Source: Bernardetia sp042180575
Lineage (GTDB): Bacteria > Bacteroidota > Bacteroidia > Cytophagales > Bernardetiaceae
Assembly: GCF_042180575.1 (NCBI RefSeq)
Contig: NZ_CP170094.1
Span: forward strand, 2,108,001 to 2,172,000
Length of the DNA stretch: 64,000 nucleotides
Direction: 5' to 3'
This document shows, piece after piece, positions 1 through 8,788 of this stretch (position 1 is its first letter; each line of letters starts with the position of its first letter). A model generated the notes under the pieces. The model saw nothing but the letters and a program-made list of their open reading frames with translations, was not told the origin of the DNA and did no database searches. Both the position numbers and the translations under genes were made by a program.

Positions 1-1
1 A

Positions 2-649
2 CTTGAAAATGATAGTAATATGCAGGTTATTTACGAAGTTCATACCTACATAGAATTATTTGATGCAACACTCAAACAAATGGATACGATGCTTCGAAGA
101 CTCATGCAACTTCATGATTTGGTAGAAGAAGAACTATCTTTTACAGAAATTGATAACTTACAATTATTTTTAGAAGAAGCCAAAACAGCAGCTTATGATT
201 ATGCTTCGAATGGAATATCTATCAAAGTCAAAATAGAAAGTCATAGCCAACTTATTACTGATAAAACATGGTTGAAACTGATTATTATTAATTTATTACG
301 AAACTCTCTTATTTATCATAATATTAATGAAAAGCCCATAGTAGAACTTTTTATTAAAGTAGAAAAAGAACAGGTTTTGATAGAAGTTAGTGATAATGGA
401 GAGGGAATTCCTACCGAACTTTTAGGTTCTATTTTTAATATGTTTGTGCGCTCTTCAGAGCGTTCGATAGGAAGTGGTTTAGGACTATATTTAGTCAAAA
501 AAGCTGTAAATAAATTAGAAGGAAGTATTTTTTGCACCTCTATTCCTTTTCAAAAAACTACTTTTTCGGTTTATATTCCCAATCAAGATGCTGTCAGTTC
601 GAATGCAATAAAGGGAAATGATATACATGATACTTTTGTTTTTGCTTAA
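2..649 (+). CDS. Sensor histidine kinase, C-terminal part (5' end outside window)
   Basis: The reading frame is open from the window edge, so only the C-terminal part of the protein is present. It shows the HATPase_c core of a histidine kinase: an N box (WLKLIIINLLRNSLIYHN), a G1 box (DNGEGIP) and a G2 box (GSGLGLYLVKKAV). The phosphoacceptor His lies upstream of the window. The ATP-binding domain would phosphorylate that His and pass the phosphate to a response regulator. A hairpin with T-runs follows the stop, so this is the last gene of its transcript. The sensory input cannot be judged. Confidence 0.85.
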   Translation, partial: LENDSNMQVIYEVHTYIELFDATLKQMDTMLRRLMQLHDLVEEELSFTEIDNLQLFLEEAKTAAYDYASNGISIKVKIESHSQLITDKTWLKLIIINLLRNSLIYHNINEKPIVELFIKVEKEQVLIEVSDNGEGIPTELLGSIFNMFVRSSERSIGSGLGLYLVKKAVNKLEGSIFCTSIPFQKTTFSVYIPNQDAVSSNAIKGNDIHDTFVFA

Positions 650-657
650 AAAAAATA

Positions 658-688
658 GGTTCAAACATTACTGCTTGAACCCATTTTT
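658..688. terminator. Bidirectional terminator between kinase and dehydrogenase
   Basis: An inverted repeat (GGTTCAA ... TTGAACC) has a short loop, an A-run on its left and a T-run on its right. It sits between two convergent genes and could serve both. Confidence 0.65.
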
Positions 689-706
689 CAAATCTAAAGT
701 TAGAAA

Positions 707-1921
707 TTAATCATTAAATTCTACAAACTCATTTGACTTTTCGTGCCACTCTAAACCGTATTTGTTCAAATCTTCCATAAAAGGGTCAGGATTAAACTCT
801 TCCACATTATAAACACCAGCTTTCATCCATTTTCCTTCCAACATCATTTTTGCACCTATCATCGCAGGTACGCCAGTTGTATAAGAAACAGCTTGTGCGC
901 CAATTTCTTTGTAGGTTTTGGCGTGGTCGCAGTTATTATGAATGAAGAAATAAGCAGGTTTTCCATCTTTTTTCCCTCTAATATGACAACCAATAGAAGT
1001 TTGTCCTTCATAATTTTCTCCCAAAGAAGACGGCTCAGGCAAAACAGCTTTCAAAAACTGAAGAGGAACAATTTTCTGTCCTTGATATTCTACTTCATCA
1101 ATTCTGGTCATTCCTACATTTTCCAATACTCTCAAATGCGTAATATATTCATCTGAAAAAGTCATCCAAAATCTAGCTCGTTTTAGTGAAGGGAAATTTT
1201 TCGTTAGTGATTCTAACTCTTCATGATACAACATAAATGATTTTTTAGGTCCTACTTCTGGATAATTAATCATTCTATTTACTTCCAAAGGCTCAGTTTC
1301 TTTCCAATCGCCATTTTCCCAATATTTTCCACGTTGAGTAATCTCACGAATATTGATTTCAGGATTAAAGTTAGTTGCAAATGCTTTTCCATGACTTCCT
1401 GCATTACAATCTACAATATCCAAAAATTCCATTCCATCTTTATCAAAATGATATTTGGCTGCATGTGCCGTAAATACTCCTGTAACACCAGGGTCAAAAC
1501 CACAACCCAAAAGAGCCATAATTCCAGCGTCTTCGAATCGTTTTTTGTATGCCCATTGCCAGCTATATTCAAATTTAGCTACATCTTTTGGTTCGTAATT
1601 GGCAGTATCCAAATAATGCGTTTTTGTTTCCAAACATGCGTCCATAATTGGCAAATCTTGATACGGAAGAGCTACATTAATTACTAATTTTGGTTCAAAT
1701 TTTTTGATAAGAGCAACCAGTTCTTGAACATTATCAGCATCTACTTTGGCAGTCTGAATATCTCTTCCTGTAAGTTCTTTTACTTCTTTTGCAGCAGCTT
1801 CTACTTTTGGAAGTGTACGACTAGCGAGCATAATTTCTGAAAAAACATCAGGCAACATTGCACACTTTTTGACAACCACATTACCAACTCCACCAGCACC
1901 AATAATTAATACTTTACTCAT
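707..1921 (-). CDS. Saccharopine dehydrogenase family protein, probable carboxy(nor)spermidine dehydrogenase
   Basis: The 404-residue protein opens with a Rossmann nucleotide-binding loop (VLIIGAGGVGNVV) and carries the family segments NVALPYQDLPIMDAC and GCGFDPGVTGVF. Length and layout match the Lys1-like bacterial enzymes that reductively condense an aminoaldehyde with a diamine to carboxynorspermidine or carboxyspermidine, a step of the alternative polyamine pathway. That role is family knowledge. A lysine-pathway saccharopine dehydrogenase is the alternative, less likely for this compact form. The start is preceded by an AAGAAA stretch. The next-step decarboxylase is not in the window, so the gene stands alone, convergent with the kinase. 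Confidence 0.75.
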   Translation of the reverse strand: MSKVLIIGAGGVGNVVVKKCAMLPDVFSEIMLASRTLPKVEAAAKEVKELTGRDIQTAKVDADNVQELVALIKKFEPKLVINVALPYQDLPIMDACLETKTHYLDTANYEPKDVAKFEYSWQWAYKKRFEDAGIMALLGCGFDPGVTGVFTAHAAKYHFDKDGMEFLDIVDCNAGSHGKAFATNFNPEINIREITQRGKYWENGDWKETEPLEVNRMINYPEVGPKKSFMLYHEELESLTKNFPSLKRARFWMTFSDEYITHLRVLENVGMTRIDEVEYQGQKIVPLQFLKAVLPEPSSLGENYEGQTSIGCHIRGKKDGKPAYFFIHNNCDHAKTYKEIGAQAVSYTTGVPAMIGAKMMLEGKWMKAGVYNVEEFNPDPFMEDLNKYGLEWHEKSNEFVEFND

Positions 1922-1979
1922 AATAATTTCTTTTTAAGATTTGAATTTGTGTTTTGAATCTCCTTTGAGAATAATAATT

Positions 1980-1987
1980 CAAAGATA
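1980..1987 (-). promoter_or_regulatory. Bacteroidota -7 box for the dehydrogenase
   Basis: On the minus strand the sequence reads TATCTTTG, an exact match to the TAnnTTTG box of Bacteroidota primary-sigma promoters, 58 bases before the start codon. No clear -33 box was seen. Confidence 0.5.
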
Positions 1988-2250
1988 TTAAATAAATTTT
2001 GAAGTAATAAAATTAGAGTAGGGAAAATGGCTTGCCTTTTCCTTGTTAAGTAGGTGTAAAAGTTCTTTTTTTTCAGAATTTAGATTTTATAAGAATCTGA
2101 AAAGACCTTTTTAGAGATAATTTTAGTAAATTAGAATAACAAATTAAGATTTTAGATTTTAGAAGTTAAAATATACAACACAAACTGAAACTCTAACGTA
2201 TTACTTATAATAAGCCTTACATACTAGCATTTCCCAAAGATTTATAAATC

Positions 2251-3012
2251 ATGCATATTCATCAACTAGACCCACAACGACACGAAAAATTTCTTACTCA
2301 AGCACGTATTGACCCAATTACAGGCGATACTTTGGAGGCTGGCGACAAAATTGTGCTTTGTGCTGAATGTAAATCGGCTTTTCATACAGATAGTTGGTCG
2401 TATTTGGGAAATCGCCATTGTAATCAAACACGTACTCTTCCTGCCATTCCTCAAACCACTTCATTAGGACACTTTAAAAAGCGTTCGGCTGAATATTATA
2501 GCCGAGTAAACTCTAATTTTAAGATTAATGAAACACTACAAAACTTAAATGTAGTAAGTGCAGGACATCGTTTGGGAAGTGTTTTGATAGATTTGGCTTT
2601 GGTTTGGCTGATTCAGTTTGCACTTTCTTATACCCTTTCTCCTTTGCTTTGGACATACTTTTTATTGAGAGATTTTTCTTATAAAGGACGTTCATTGAGT
2701 TTAGGAAAAAATTTGATGAATATTGAAGTCGTAGAAGAAAGAGATGAAAACAGACTAAGTTGGTGGCAATCCGTTTTGAGAAATGCACCTATCGGAATTC
2801 CTAGATTAGCAGGTGTTTTTGGTGCGTATGCCTATAATTTTAGTTATAGTTTTGGTAACTCCTTTAATGTAGCTAATAATTTAGTTTCTGCGATTTTCAC
2901 AATTATTCTAATTATTGATATTATTCTTCTTTTTGGAAACAACAAACGAATTATGGATAGAGCAATGGATTTGAAGAGTATTTTTAGGATTAGAAATAGA
3001 GAGAATAATTAA
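2251..3012 (+). CDS. RDD-family membrane protein with N-terminal RING-like zinc module
   Basis: The first ~60 residues hold a possible zinc-binding treble-clef: after DPITGD come C37, C40, H45, H56 and C57 (motif CAECKSAFH ... HC). From about residue 100 the RDD family pattern follows: RLGSVLIDLAL with a membrane segment, then DFSYKGRSLSLGKNLMNIEVV, then further hydrophobic stretches around 185-230. RDD proteins are inner-membrane proteins of mostly unknown, sometimes transport, function. Prokaryotic RING-like domains attached to RDD regions are known from comparative genomics, so the arrangement is not unique, but no biochemical role can be given. It is a single gene; the IS5 element lies just downstream. 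Confidence 0.75.
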   Translation: MHIHQLDPQRHEKFLTQARIDPITGDTLEAGDKIVLCAECKSAFHTDSWSYLGNRHCNQTRTLPAIPQTTSLGHFKKRSAEYYSRVNSNFKINETLQNLNVVSAGHRLGSVLIDLALVWLIQFALSYTLSPLLWTYFLLRDFSYKGRSLSLGKNLMNIEVVEERDENRLSWWQSVLRNAPIGIPRLAGVFGAYAYNFSYSFGNSFNVANNLVSAIFTIILIIDIILLFGNNKRIMDRAMDLKSIFRIRNRENN

Positions 3013-3053
3013 AATTAGAAAATACTTTTGTGCAAACTGACAAACTATTTTAT

Positions 3054-3995
3054 GAAGGCATTTACAAATAAATCTTAATTATTTTTAATAAGTATTAAAG
3101 CAAATGCAATATAGTGAAAACTCTTCCAGTTTTGTACAGTTTTTTCGTAGCGTACTAAAAGTGTTTTAAATCCGTCTAACCAAGCATTAGTACGTTCTAC
3201 AACAAAGCGATCTTGATACAACTTATCGTCCATAATGTACTCACTAACAGACAGTTTGCTACCTCTAGGATTATGTTTAACATTGGGAATAACTTCATAG
3301 TCTTCACATATTTGACGGAAACCTTTACAATCAAATCCTGCATCAGCATTTAAGAAAAGTGCATTCGTCTCAATTTTAGAACGCTCTAAATCAGCAAACA
3401 TCTCTCTCATATTTTTTTCAATTTTATAGCTGTCATGGTGGTTTCCTTCCATAATTTGACTCATAGCCACAGGGATTCCTTTGCTATCTGTAAAAAAAAG
3501 TGCATTACTTGTTTTAGCTTTTTTACGTTTTTGATATCCTACTTTTTCACCTCCGTTATGGACACGAGTATGGCTACCATCTACTTGCATACTAGAAAGG
3601 GCTAGTTTGGATTTATTTTTAGTTAATAGAGCTGTCCAAAGTTTTTTCCAAGCTCCTATTTTTGACCATTTATTGAAGTGGTTAAATACTGCACTAGGAG
3701 AAATATCAATGTTAAAAAACTGTTGTACAGGAAGTTCTGACCACTGAGTGCCTGTTTTTAATTTATGGATAATAGCTTTTACGTAACGCCAAAGTTCTGC
3801 TTTCAGTTTCCGACCTCGCTTAGGTACAGGAAGATAAACTACTAAGTTTGTTTCGATAAATTCTTTGGTTAGATTGGTGATTGTCATAGTCGTAGTTGTT
3901 GATAGTAAATGAAAAATAGATAATTTTATTTATAACAACACTACGGCTTTTTAATAACTATTTAGATTTGTTCACACTTATTTGTAAATGCCTTC
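3054..3995 (-). mobile_element. IS5-family insertion sequence
   Basis: The 942-bp element is bounded by a perfect 18-bp terminal inverted repeat (GAAGGCATTTACAAATAA at 3054-3071 and its complement at 3978-3995). A TAT on each side fits a 3-bp target duplication. One transposase gene fills the element. Removing it joins the left flank to a hairpin arm that begins TATATGTATTCGGC, so the insertion interrupted an attC-like repeat. Confidence 0.9.
3075..3887 (-). CDS. IS5-family DDE transposase
   Basis: The 270-residue single-ORF transposase has a helical N-terminal domain with the RGRKLKAELWRYVKAIIHKL pattern, then the DDE catalytic triad at D103 (QVDGSH), D182 (NADAGFD) and E231 (RFVVERTNAWL). 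No internal stop or frameshift is seen, and both terminal repeats are intact, so the element may still be active. It lies wholly within the 942-bp IS. Confidence 0.92.
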   Translation of the reverse strand: MTITNLTKEFIETNLVVYLPVPKRGRKLKAELWRYVKAIIHKLKTGTQWSELPVQQFFNIDISPSAVFNHFNKWSKIGAWKKLWTALLTKNKSKLALSSMQVDGSHTRVHNGGEKVGYQKRKKAKTSNALFFTDSKGIPVAMSQIMEGNHHDSYKIEKNMREMFADLERSKIETNALFLNADAGFDCKGFRQICEDYEVIPNVKHNPRGSKLSVSEYIMDDKLYQDRFVVERTNAWLDGFKTLLVRYEKTVQNWKSFHYIAFALILIKNN

Positions 3996-4140
3996 TATAT
4001 GTATTCGGCTTGTAGCTGTGGTTTTCGTATTTAGTATTTTAGTTATGCTTTTTTTGATTCTGACTTTAAAATATTAGATTTGTGCTAATTTAGAAATCCA
4101 AATACACGGTAGGGATGCCGAATACATATTGTTCACTCGC
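3996..4140 (+). repeat. attC-like imperfect hairpin, left arm cut by IS5
   Basis: Arm 1 (ATATGTATTCGGC, 3997-4009) pairs with arm 2 (GCCGAATACATAT, 4117-4129), and the inner parts pair imperfectly, leaving a loop of about 70 bases. The right outer end reads TTGTTCACTCGC. The sequence is related to 55.22-55.34 kb on the other strand: both carry ATGTATTCGGCTT followed by an AGCYGTGGTTTTC tract, and both carry a CAGAGYCAAGC tract. By position and shape it is a candidate recombination site in front of the two-gene cassette that follows. The 5' half of the left arm is separated by the IS5 insertion. Confidence 0.5.
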
Positions 4141-4235
4141 AGAGTCAAGCGAGGGCAATCTTGCGAGCGACAGCAGGGGGTAAATATTTATAATACATTT
4201 TTGTAAACAAACCATACAGAAATAAAATTTGTTAT

Positions 4236-5117
4236 ATGAAAGAAGATAAAGCTAGTTCCACTGCTTACACAGTATTGCAAGGTCAACTTTTGAGTGCAAT
4301 AAACCCAGCATACAAAGGATTAGTATCAGAAGAGACAGTAATTGTGGGTAAACAAATTTTGAATGCATCTGCTGAGGGTCGAAAACGTTTGAAACAACTA
4401 AATAGCAAAGTAACAAGATTTTTTGCTCCATTAGTTGAAAAGATATTAATGCCAGGTATAACTTTGCATTACGTTTTACGCAAACAATTTATTGAAGATG
4501 CTACATGTGAAGGAATAAAAAATGGTGCTACCCAAGTTGTAAACCTTGGAGCAGGTTTTGACACATTAGCATGGCGTTTACATAAAAAACACCCAGAAGT
4601 AAATTTTATAGAAATTGACCATCCAGCAACAAACAAACAAAAAGCAAAAGCTCTTTTTGATAAATCTCCTACTAACTTGCATTTGCTTCCTGTAGATTTA
4701 AGTCAAGAGGATACAGGTAAAACACTGAAAAACTTTCCATCTTTCGACTCAAATCGTAAAACTATTTTTATTTGTGAAGGTGTATTAATGTATCTGACCG
4801 AGTCGGAAGTAGTTAGTTTATTTAATACATTAAAAAATGTAACAAACCAACCAATAAACTTTATTTTTACTTGCGTTGAACCAATTGATAGCCCGAATAA
4901 TAATGTTGGCGTTCTACTTCGCATCTATCTTAAATTTAAGTCGGAACCATTAAAATGGTTGTTAGAACAAAAAAATATGAAAGCCTTTTTGGATAAACAA
5001 AATTATGAAATCAATGATATTGCTGCAACAAATCAGTTGAAAAAACGTTACCTAAAAAACATCAAACATGGGGAGCTACATCATGGTGAATATCTAGTTT
5101 TCGCAGTATCAAAATAA
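4236..5117 (+). CDS. Leucine carboxyl methyltransferase-family SAM methyltransferase
   Basis: The 293-residue protein has the SAM-binding motif I of the LCM/PPM1 group (VVNLGAGFDTLAWRL, residues 101-115), an acidic motif II (FIEIDHPATNKQKAKAL) and ICEGVLMYL at the post-II position. Members methylate carboxyl groups of small molecules or protein C termini. The real substrate is unknown. The stop is 6 bases before the acyltransferase gene, so the two are surely cotranscribed and probably act in one pathway. The gene follows an attC-like hairpin, as a cassette gene would. Confidence 0.8.
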   Translation: MKEDKASSTAYTVLQGQLLSAINPAYKGLVSEETVIVGKQILNASAEGRKRLKQLNSKVTRFFAPLVEKILMPGITLHYVLRKQFIEDATCEGIKNGATQVVNLGAGFDTLAWRLHKKHPEVNFIEIDHPATNKQKAKALFDKSPTNLHLLPVDLSQEDTGKTLKNFPSFDSNRKTIFICEGVLMYLTESEVVSLFNTLKNVTNQPINFIFTCVEPIDSPNNNVGVLLRIYLKFKSEPLKWLLEQKNMKAFLDKQNYEINDIAATNQLKKRYLKNIKHGELHHGEYLVFAVSK

Positions 5118-5123
5118 AAGAAA

Positions 5124-6035
5124 ATGCCTGTTCAAATCACATTAACAAATGACCCTGTACATATAGATAGTTTACTAAAAATACGACATAAAGTATTTAG
5201 TGAAGAAGAAAGTTTATTTAATCCTACACCAGATGGAAGAGTGATTGATAGGTTTGATGCATATAACACAACAAGCAATTTGGTTGTTTTAAAAGGAAAT
5301 GAGGTTGTTGGTGGTTTGCGCCTTAATACGGACTCCCAAATGGGTCTTCCAGCCGATGACTATTATAATTTTCGTTCTCACTTGCCAGAAAAATATACAT
5401 TGCTAAGTTGCAGTATGTTTTGTGTCACAGAGCCCTACAGAAATCAACATATTGCATTAAGTTTAATATTGATGGCTACTTATTTTGGTGCATCTCGTAA
5501 TGTAAGCCATGTTATTGCACCTATAAATCCACCAATAGCAAAACTACTAACCCGAATTGGTTTTAAAGCTTTAACAGAAGAAACATTAAAAACTCCAAGT
5601 GGACTTGAGTTTTTACCCGTAATTCTAGATGTAAAAAATTTAACGGATTTTTTCTATAGCTTCGCTGAAAATAATCGACTCTATAATTTTCTTAAATCTT
5701 ATACTTGTTTTTTTTACAAAAAAGGCGAATATATAATTCGAGCTGGAGAATTGGGGTATTCTGCTTTTGTGATTATTGAGGGTGAAGCAGAAGTAATAAA
5801 TCCTGATACTGGTGAAATACTTGCTGTTGTTACACAAGGAGAAGTAGTTGGCGAATTAGCATTACTTACTGATGATGTCAGAACTGCTGATGTGGTCGCA
5901 AAAAATGATTTGCGTATTATGTCAATGGCAAAAACTGAATTTATTGAACATCTGACAAAAAATCCTGAGCATGCAATGCAAATGCTAAAAAGTATCGGAA
6001 ATCGGATGAAAAAGACATTGAATAAAGGTCGTTAA
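5124..6035 (+). CDS. N-acyltransferase (autoinducer-synthase/FeeM-like fold) with C-terminal cyclic-nucleotide-binding domain
   Basis: Residues 1 to about 175 resemble the GNAT-like N-acyltransferases related to LuxI and N-acyl amino acid synthases: IRHKVFSEEESLF near the start, VVGGLRLN, then LSCSMFCVTEPYRNQHIALSLI and a FKAL segment. Residues ~190-300 form a cNMP-binding fold (YIIRAGELGYSAFVIIEGEAEV ... GEVVGELALLTDDVRTADVVA, the phosphate-binding cassette). Mycobacterial Pat combines the same two functions in the opposite order and is allosterically controlled by cAMP, so nucleotide-gated acyl transfer is a reasonable inference. It pairs with the upstream carboxyl methyltransferase. The acyl donor and acceptor are unknown. 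Confidence 0.7.
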   Translation: MPVQITLTNDPVHIDSLLKIRHKVFSEEESLFNPTPDGRVIDRFDAYNTTSNLVVLKGNEVVGGLRLNTDSQMGLPADDYYNFRSHLPEKYTLLSCSMFCVTEPYRNQHIALSLILMATYFGASRNVSHVIAPINPPIAKLLTRIGFKALTEETLKTPSGLEFLPVILDVKNLTDFFYSFAENNRLYNFLKSYTCFFYKKGEYIIRAGELGYSAFVIIEGEAEVINPDTGEILAVVTQGEVVGELALLTDDVRTADVVAKNDLRIMSMAKTEFIEHLTKNPEHAMQMLKSIGNRMKKTLNKGR

Positions 6036-6069
6036 TGATTTTTTTGAACTCCACCTGTTCGTAACTGCC

Positions 6070-6172
6070 ACCCTAAAATGTATTTAAGCATCACTCTTTG
6101 TATTTCATACTAACACAAGCGTGACACTTTTAGTTTTTATAGTTCTTAGTGTGATGCTAAGAACAGAAATAG
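6070..6172 (-). repeat. Diverged reverse copy of the GTGATGCTTAAATACATT dispersed repeat
   Basis: AATGTATTTAAGCATCAC here is the reverse complement of the motif found at 45.86, 51.22 and 52.25 kb. It is followed by a diverged GTTCTTAGTGTGATGCTAAGAAC palindrome that resembles the second half of those copies. Function is unknown. Confidence 0.45.
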
Positions 6173-6187
6173 CTACATAAAACCATA

Positions 6188-6233
6188 AAAAAATCCATTC
6201 CCCATCAAAAAAGATAGAAAGTGGATTTTTTTA
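6188..6233. terminator. Bidirectional terminator between acyltransferase and hppA
   Basis: AAAAAATCCA ... TGGATTTTTTT form a stem with A-run and T-run flanks, located between two convergent genes. Confidence 0.7.
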
Positions 6234-6280
6234 TTATAGAAGTTTGTAGGGAAAAGGCACGCTTTTTCCTACCCTAGCAT

Positions 6281-8542
6281 TTACTTCTTAAAATCAGAAA
6301 TAATAATTTTGCTAGAATTAGAATTGAAAGCTAAATCTGCTTTTTGCGTATTCTTTTGACTATTCTCTACTTGAATAATTTTTGGAACAGGAATTTCTAA
6401 TTCTGAATGATTTCCTTCATTTACGCTAATATGAGGCGCAATAATCAAAGAAACAATAGACATAAGTTTAATCAAAATATTCATCGAAGGTCCCGAAGTA
6501 TCTTTGAAAGGGTCACCTACTGTATCACCTGTAACGGCAGCTTTGTGAGGTTCAGAACCTTTGTAGTACATTTTGCCGTCAATTTCTACCCCTTTTTCAA
6601 ATGATTTTTTAGCATTATCCCACGCACCACCAGCATTTGATTGGAACATAGCCATCAAAACACCTGACGAAGTAACACCTGCTAAAAGTCCACCCAAAAT
6701 CTCAGCAGAACTCACATTTGCAAAAACTCCTTTGAAACCAAAACCTACCAAAATAGGAACAATAATCGCAATCGCCCCTGGTAACATCATTTCACGAATG
6801 GCAGCTTTTGTAGAAATCTGAACACAACGGTCGTAATCAGGCGTCCCTGTTCCGTCCATAATTCCTTTGATTTCTTTAAACTGACGACGAACTTCTTTTA
6901 CCATTTCCATCGCTGCACGACCTACGGCAGAAATTGCCAAAGCCGAAAATACAAAAGGAATCATTGCACCTACTAAAAGTCCAGCCAAAACAGGAGCTTT
7001 ATAAAGGTCAATCGCACTAATTCCAGAAATACCAACAAAGGCAGCAAAAAGAGCAAGTGAAGTAAGGGCAGCCGAAGCAATAGCAAAACCTTTTCCAACA
7101 GCAGCCGTAGTATTTCCTGCTGCATCCAAAATATCTGTACGCTCACGCACTTCAGGAGGTAAATGGCTCATTTCTGCAATTCCACCAGCATTATCAGCCA
7201 CAGGACCAAAGGCATCTACGGCAAGCTGCATTCCTGTTGTAGCCATCATTCCTGCTGCTGCCATTGCAACACCATAAAACCCAGCTACTGCATAAGCTCC
7301 TACAATTCCAGCAGCCAAAACAAGCGTTGGAAGAGTTGTTGAGTGCATTCCGACAGCCAAACCTGCAATAATATTTGTCGCTCCACCTGTTGCAGATTGT
7401 TTAATAATAGAATTTACAGGTCCTTTTCCCATCGAACAAAAATATTCTGTAATGTAAGACATGGCTGCACCTACGGCAAGACCAATCGCAATTGCCCAAA
7501 ATACTCCCATTGAAGAAAACGTAAAGCCTCTAAAACTCATGCTTTCAGGCAACATCCAATCTACCAAAAAGTAAGAAGCAATTACAGTAAGTAAAATTGC
7601 AGCCCAGTTTCCAATATTTAGAGCTGTTTGTACATTTCCACCTTCTTTTACACGAACAAAGGCAGCACCAACAATAGAAAAAATTGCTCCCAAACCTGCT
7701 ATCATCATTGGTAACAAGATTGGAGAAAGTCCATTAAACTCATCAAAAACTTTTATTTCTCTACCCAAAATCATGGCAGCCAAAATAGTTGCTACATACG
7801 AACCAAAAAGGTCTGCTCCCATTCCTGCTACATCTCCTACATTATCTCCTACGTTATCTGCAATCGTTGCAGGGTTACGAGGGTCATCTTCTGGAATCCC
7901 TGCTTCTACTTTTCCTACAAGGTCAGCTCCTACATCAGCAGCTTTTGTATAAATTCCTCCTCCTACACGAGCAAAAAGAGCAATACTTTCAGCCCCCAAA
8001 GAAAATCCTGTCAAAACTTCAAGAGCCATTTCCATTTCAAAACCATTTACTCCTGCTCCTACACGCTGCACAAAATACCAGTAAAAAGCAATAAAAAGAG
8101 AACCAACTCCCAAAATAGCCAAACCAGCAACACCCATTCCCATGACTGCGCCACCTGTAAAAGAAACATCTAAGGCTTTAGAAAGACTTGTCTTTGCAGC
8201 TTCTGCTGTTCTTACATTGGCTTTTGTAGCGATACGCATTCCAATAAAACCTGCTAATGCAGAAAAAACAGCACCAATAATAAATGAACCTACAATCGCA
8301 GGATGTGAATTTGCACTTGTCATTCCTAAGAAAAACAAACCCAAACAAGCAATGACTACAAAACCAGCCATTACTTTGTATTCAGCCTTTAAAAATGACA
8401 TTGCTCCTTCGGCAATGTAGCGAGCAATCGTAGTCATTCTTTCGTCGCCAGCAGGTTGTTTGCTGACCCAAGCCGAACGAATAGCTGTATAAATAAGCGC
8501 AAGAACCCCAAAAAGAGGCACTAAGTAAATGATATTTTCCAT
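6281..8542 (-). CDS. hppA: Membrane-bound K+-dependent pyrophosphatase, H+-pumping type inferred
   Basis: The 753-residue, ~16-helix enzyme couples pyrophosphate hydrolysis to ion pumping. The catalytic loop ADVGADLVGKVEAG (201-215) and the second DNVGDNVGD cluster are present. Ala in GNTTAAVGKG marks the K+-dependent class. The usual ion-gate Glu of helix 6 is missing (ADLFGSYVAT, Gly247), while helix 5 carries a Glu at position 185 (GAESIALF, where most members have Ser). From family knowledge, this relocation is the hallmark of Flavobacterium-type H+-PPases, so H+ rather than Na+ transport is inferred. The C-terminal ~50 residues (from ISVNEGNHSELE) are a hydrophilic tail. Monocistronic. 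Confidence 0.95.
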   Translation of the reverse strand: MENIIYLVPLFGVLALIYTAIRSAWVSKQPAGDERMTTIARYIAEGAMSFLKAEYKVMAGFVVIACLGLFFLGMTSANSHPAIVGSFIIGAVFSALAGFIGMRIATKANVRTAEAAKTSLSKALDVSFTGGAVMGMGVAGLAILGVGSLFIAFYWYFVQRVGAGVNGFEMEMALEVLTGFSLGAESIALFARVGGGIYTKAADVGADLVGKVEAGIPEDDPRNPATIADNVGDNVGDVAGMGADLFGSYVATILAAMILGREIKVFDEFNGLSPILLPMMIAGLGAIFSIVGAAFVRVKEGGNVQTALNIGNWAAILLTVIASYFLVDWMLPESMSFRGFTFSSMGVFWAIAIGLAVGAAMSYITEYFCSMGKGPVNSIIKQSATGGATNIIAGLAVGMHSTTLPTLVLAAGIVGAYAVAGFYGVAMAAAGMMATTGMQLAVDAFGPVADNAGGIAEMSHLPPEVRERTDILDAAGNTTAAVGKGFAIASAALTSLALFAAFVGISGISAIDLYKAPVLAGLLVGAMIPFVFSALAISAVGRAAMEMVKEVRRQFKEIKGIMDGTGTPDYDRCVQISTKAAIREMMLPGAIAIIVPILVGFGFKGVFANVSSAEILGGLLAGVTSSGVLMAMFQSNAGGAWDNAKKSFEKGVEIDGKMYYKGSEPHKAAVTGDTVGDPFKDTSGPSMNILIKLMSIVSLIIAPHISVNEGNHSELEIPVPKIIQVENSQKNTQKADLAFNSNSSKIIISDFKK

Positions 8543-8684
8543 TAAAGAGGGATAAAATTAAATTGTAAATTGAATTTGTGTATTAGACTAACAAAAATTC
8601 TTATTTTTTATGAGAATTCAAATAAAAATTTTGCCTTTTTTGTAAATTAAAGGAAATTATATGGATTTATAAAGAGAATTGTAC

Positions 8685-8730
8685 AAAAAAACTCTTTCTA
8701 CTTCGTTTGAGTAAAAAGAGTTTTTCAAAG
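8685..8730 (-). terminator. Terminator of the membrane-protein gene later cut by IS630
   Basis: AAAAACTCTTT ... AAAGAGTTTTT form a strong stem. It lies just beyond the original TAA of the gene that the IS630 element truncated, so it is that gene's native terminator, now separated from it by 1.1 kb. Confidence 0.6.
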
Positions 8731-8788
8731 TAATTAGATTATTGTTTTTTAGATTGCTTATTTAGTCGTTCTAAGTAGTTAGACATAA

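Noticed and set aside
893..1687. + strand ORFs opposite the dehydrogenase gene
   Set aside because: Shadows of the conserved gene; no family resemblance or start signal.
7789..8094. Long + strand ORF within hppA
   Set aside because: It is antisense to strongly conserved catalytic sequence of hppA; leucine/glutamine-rich low-complexity translation.
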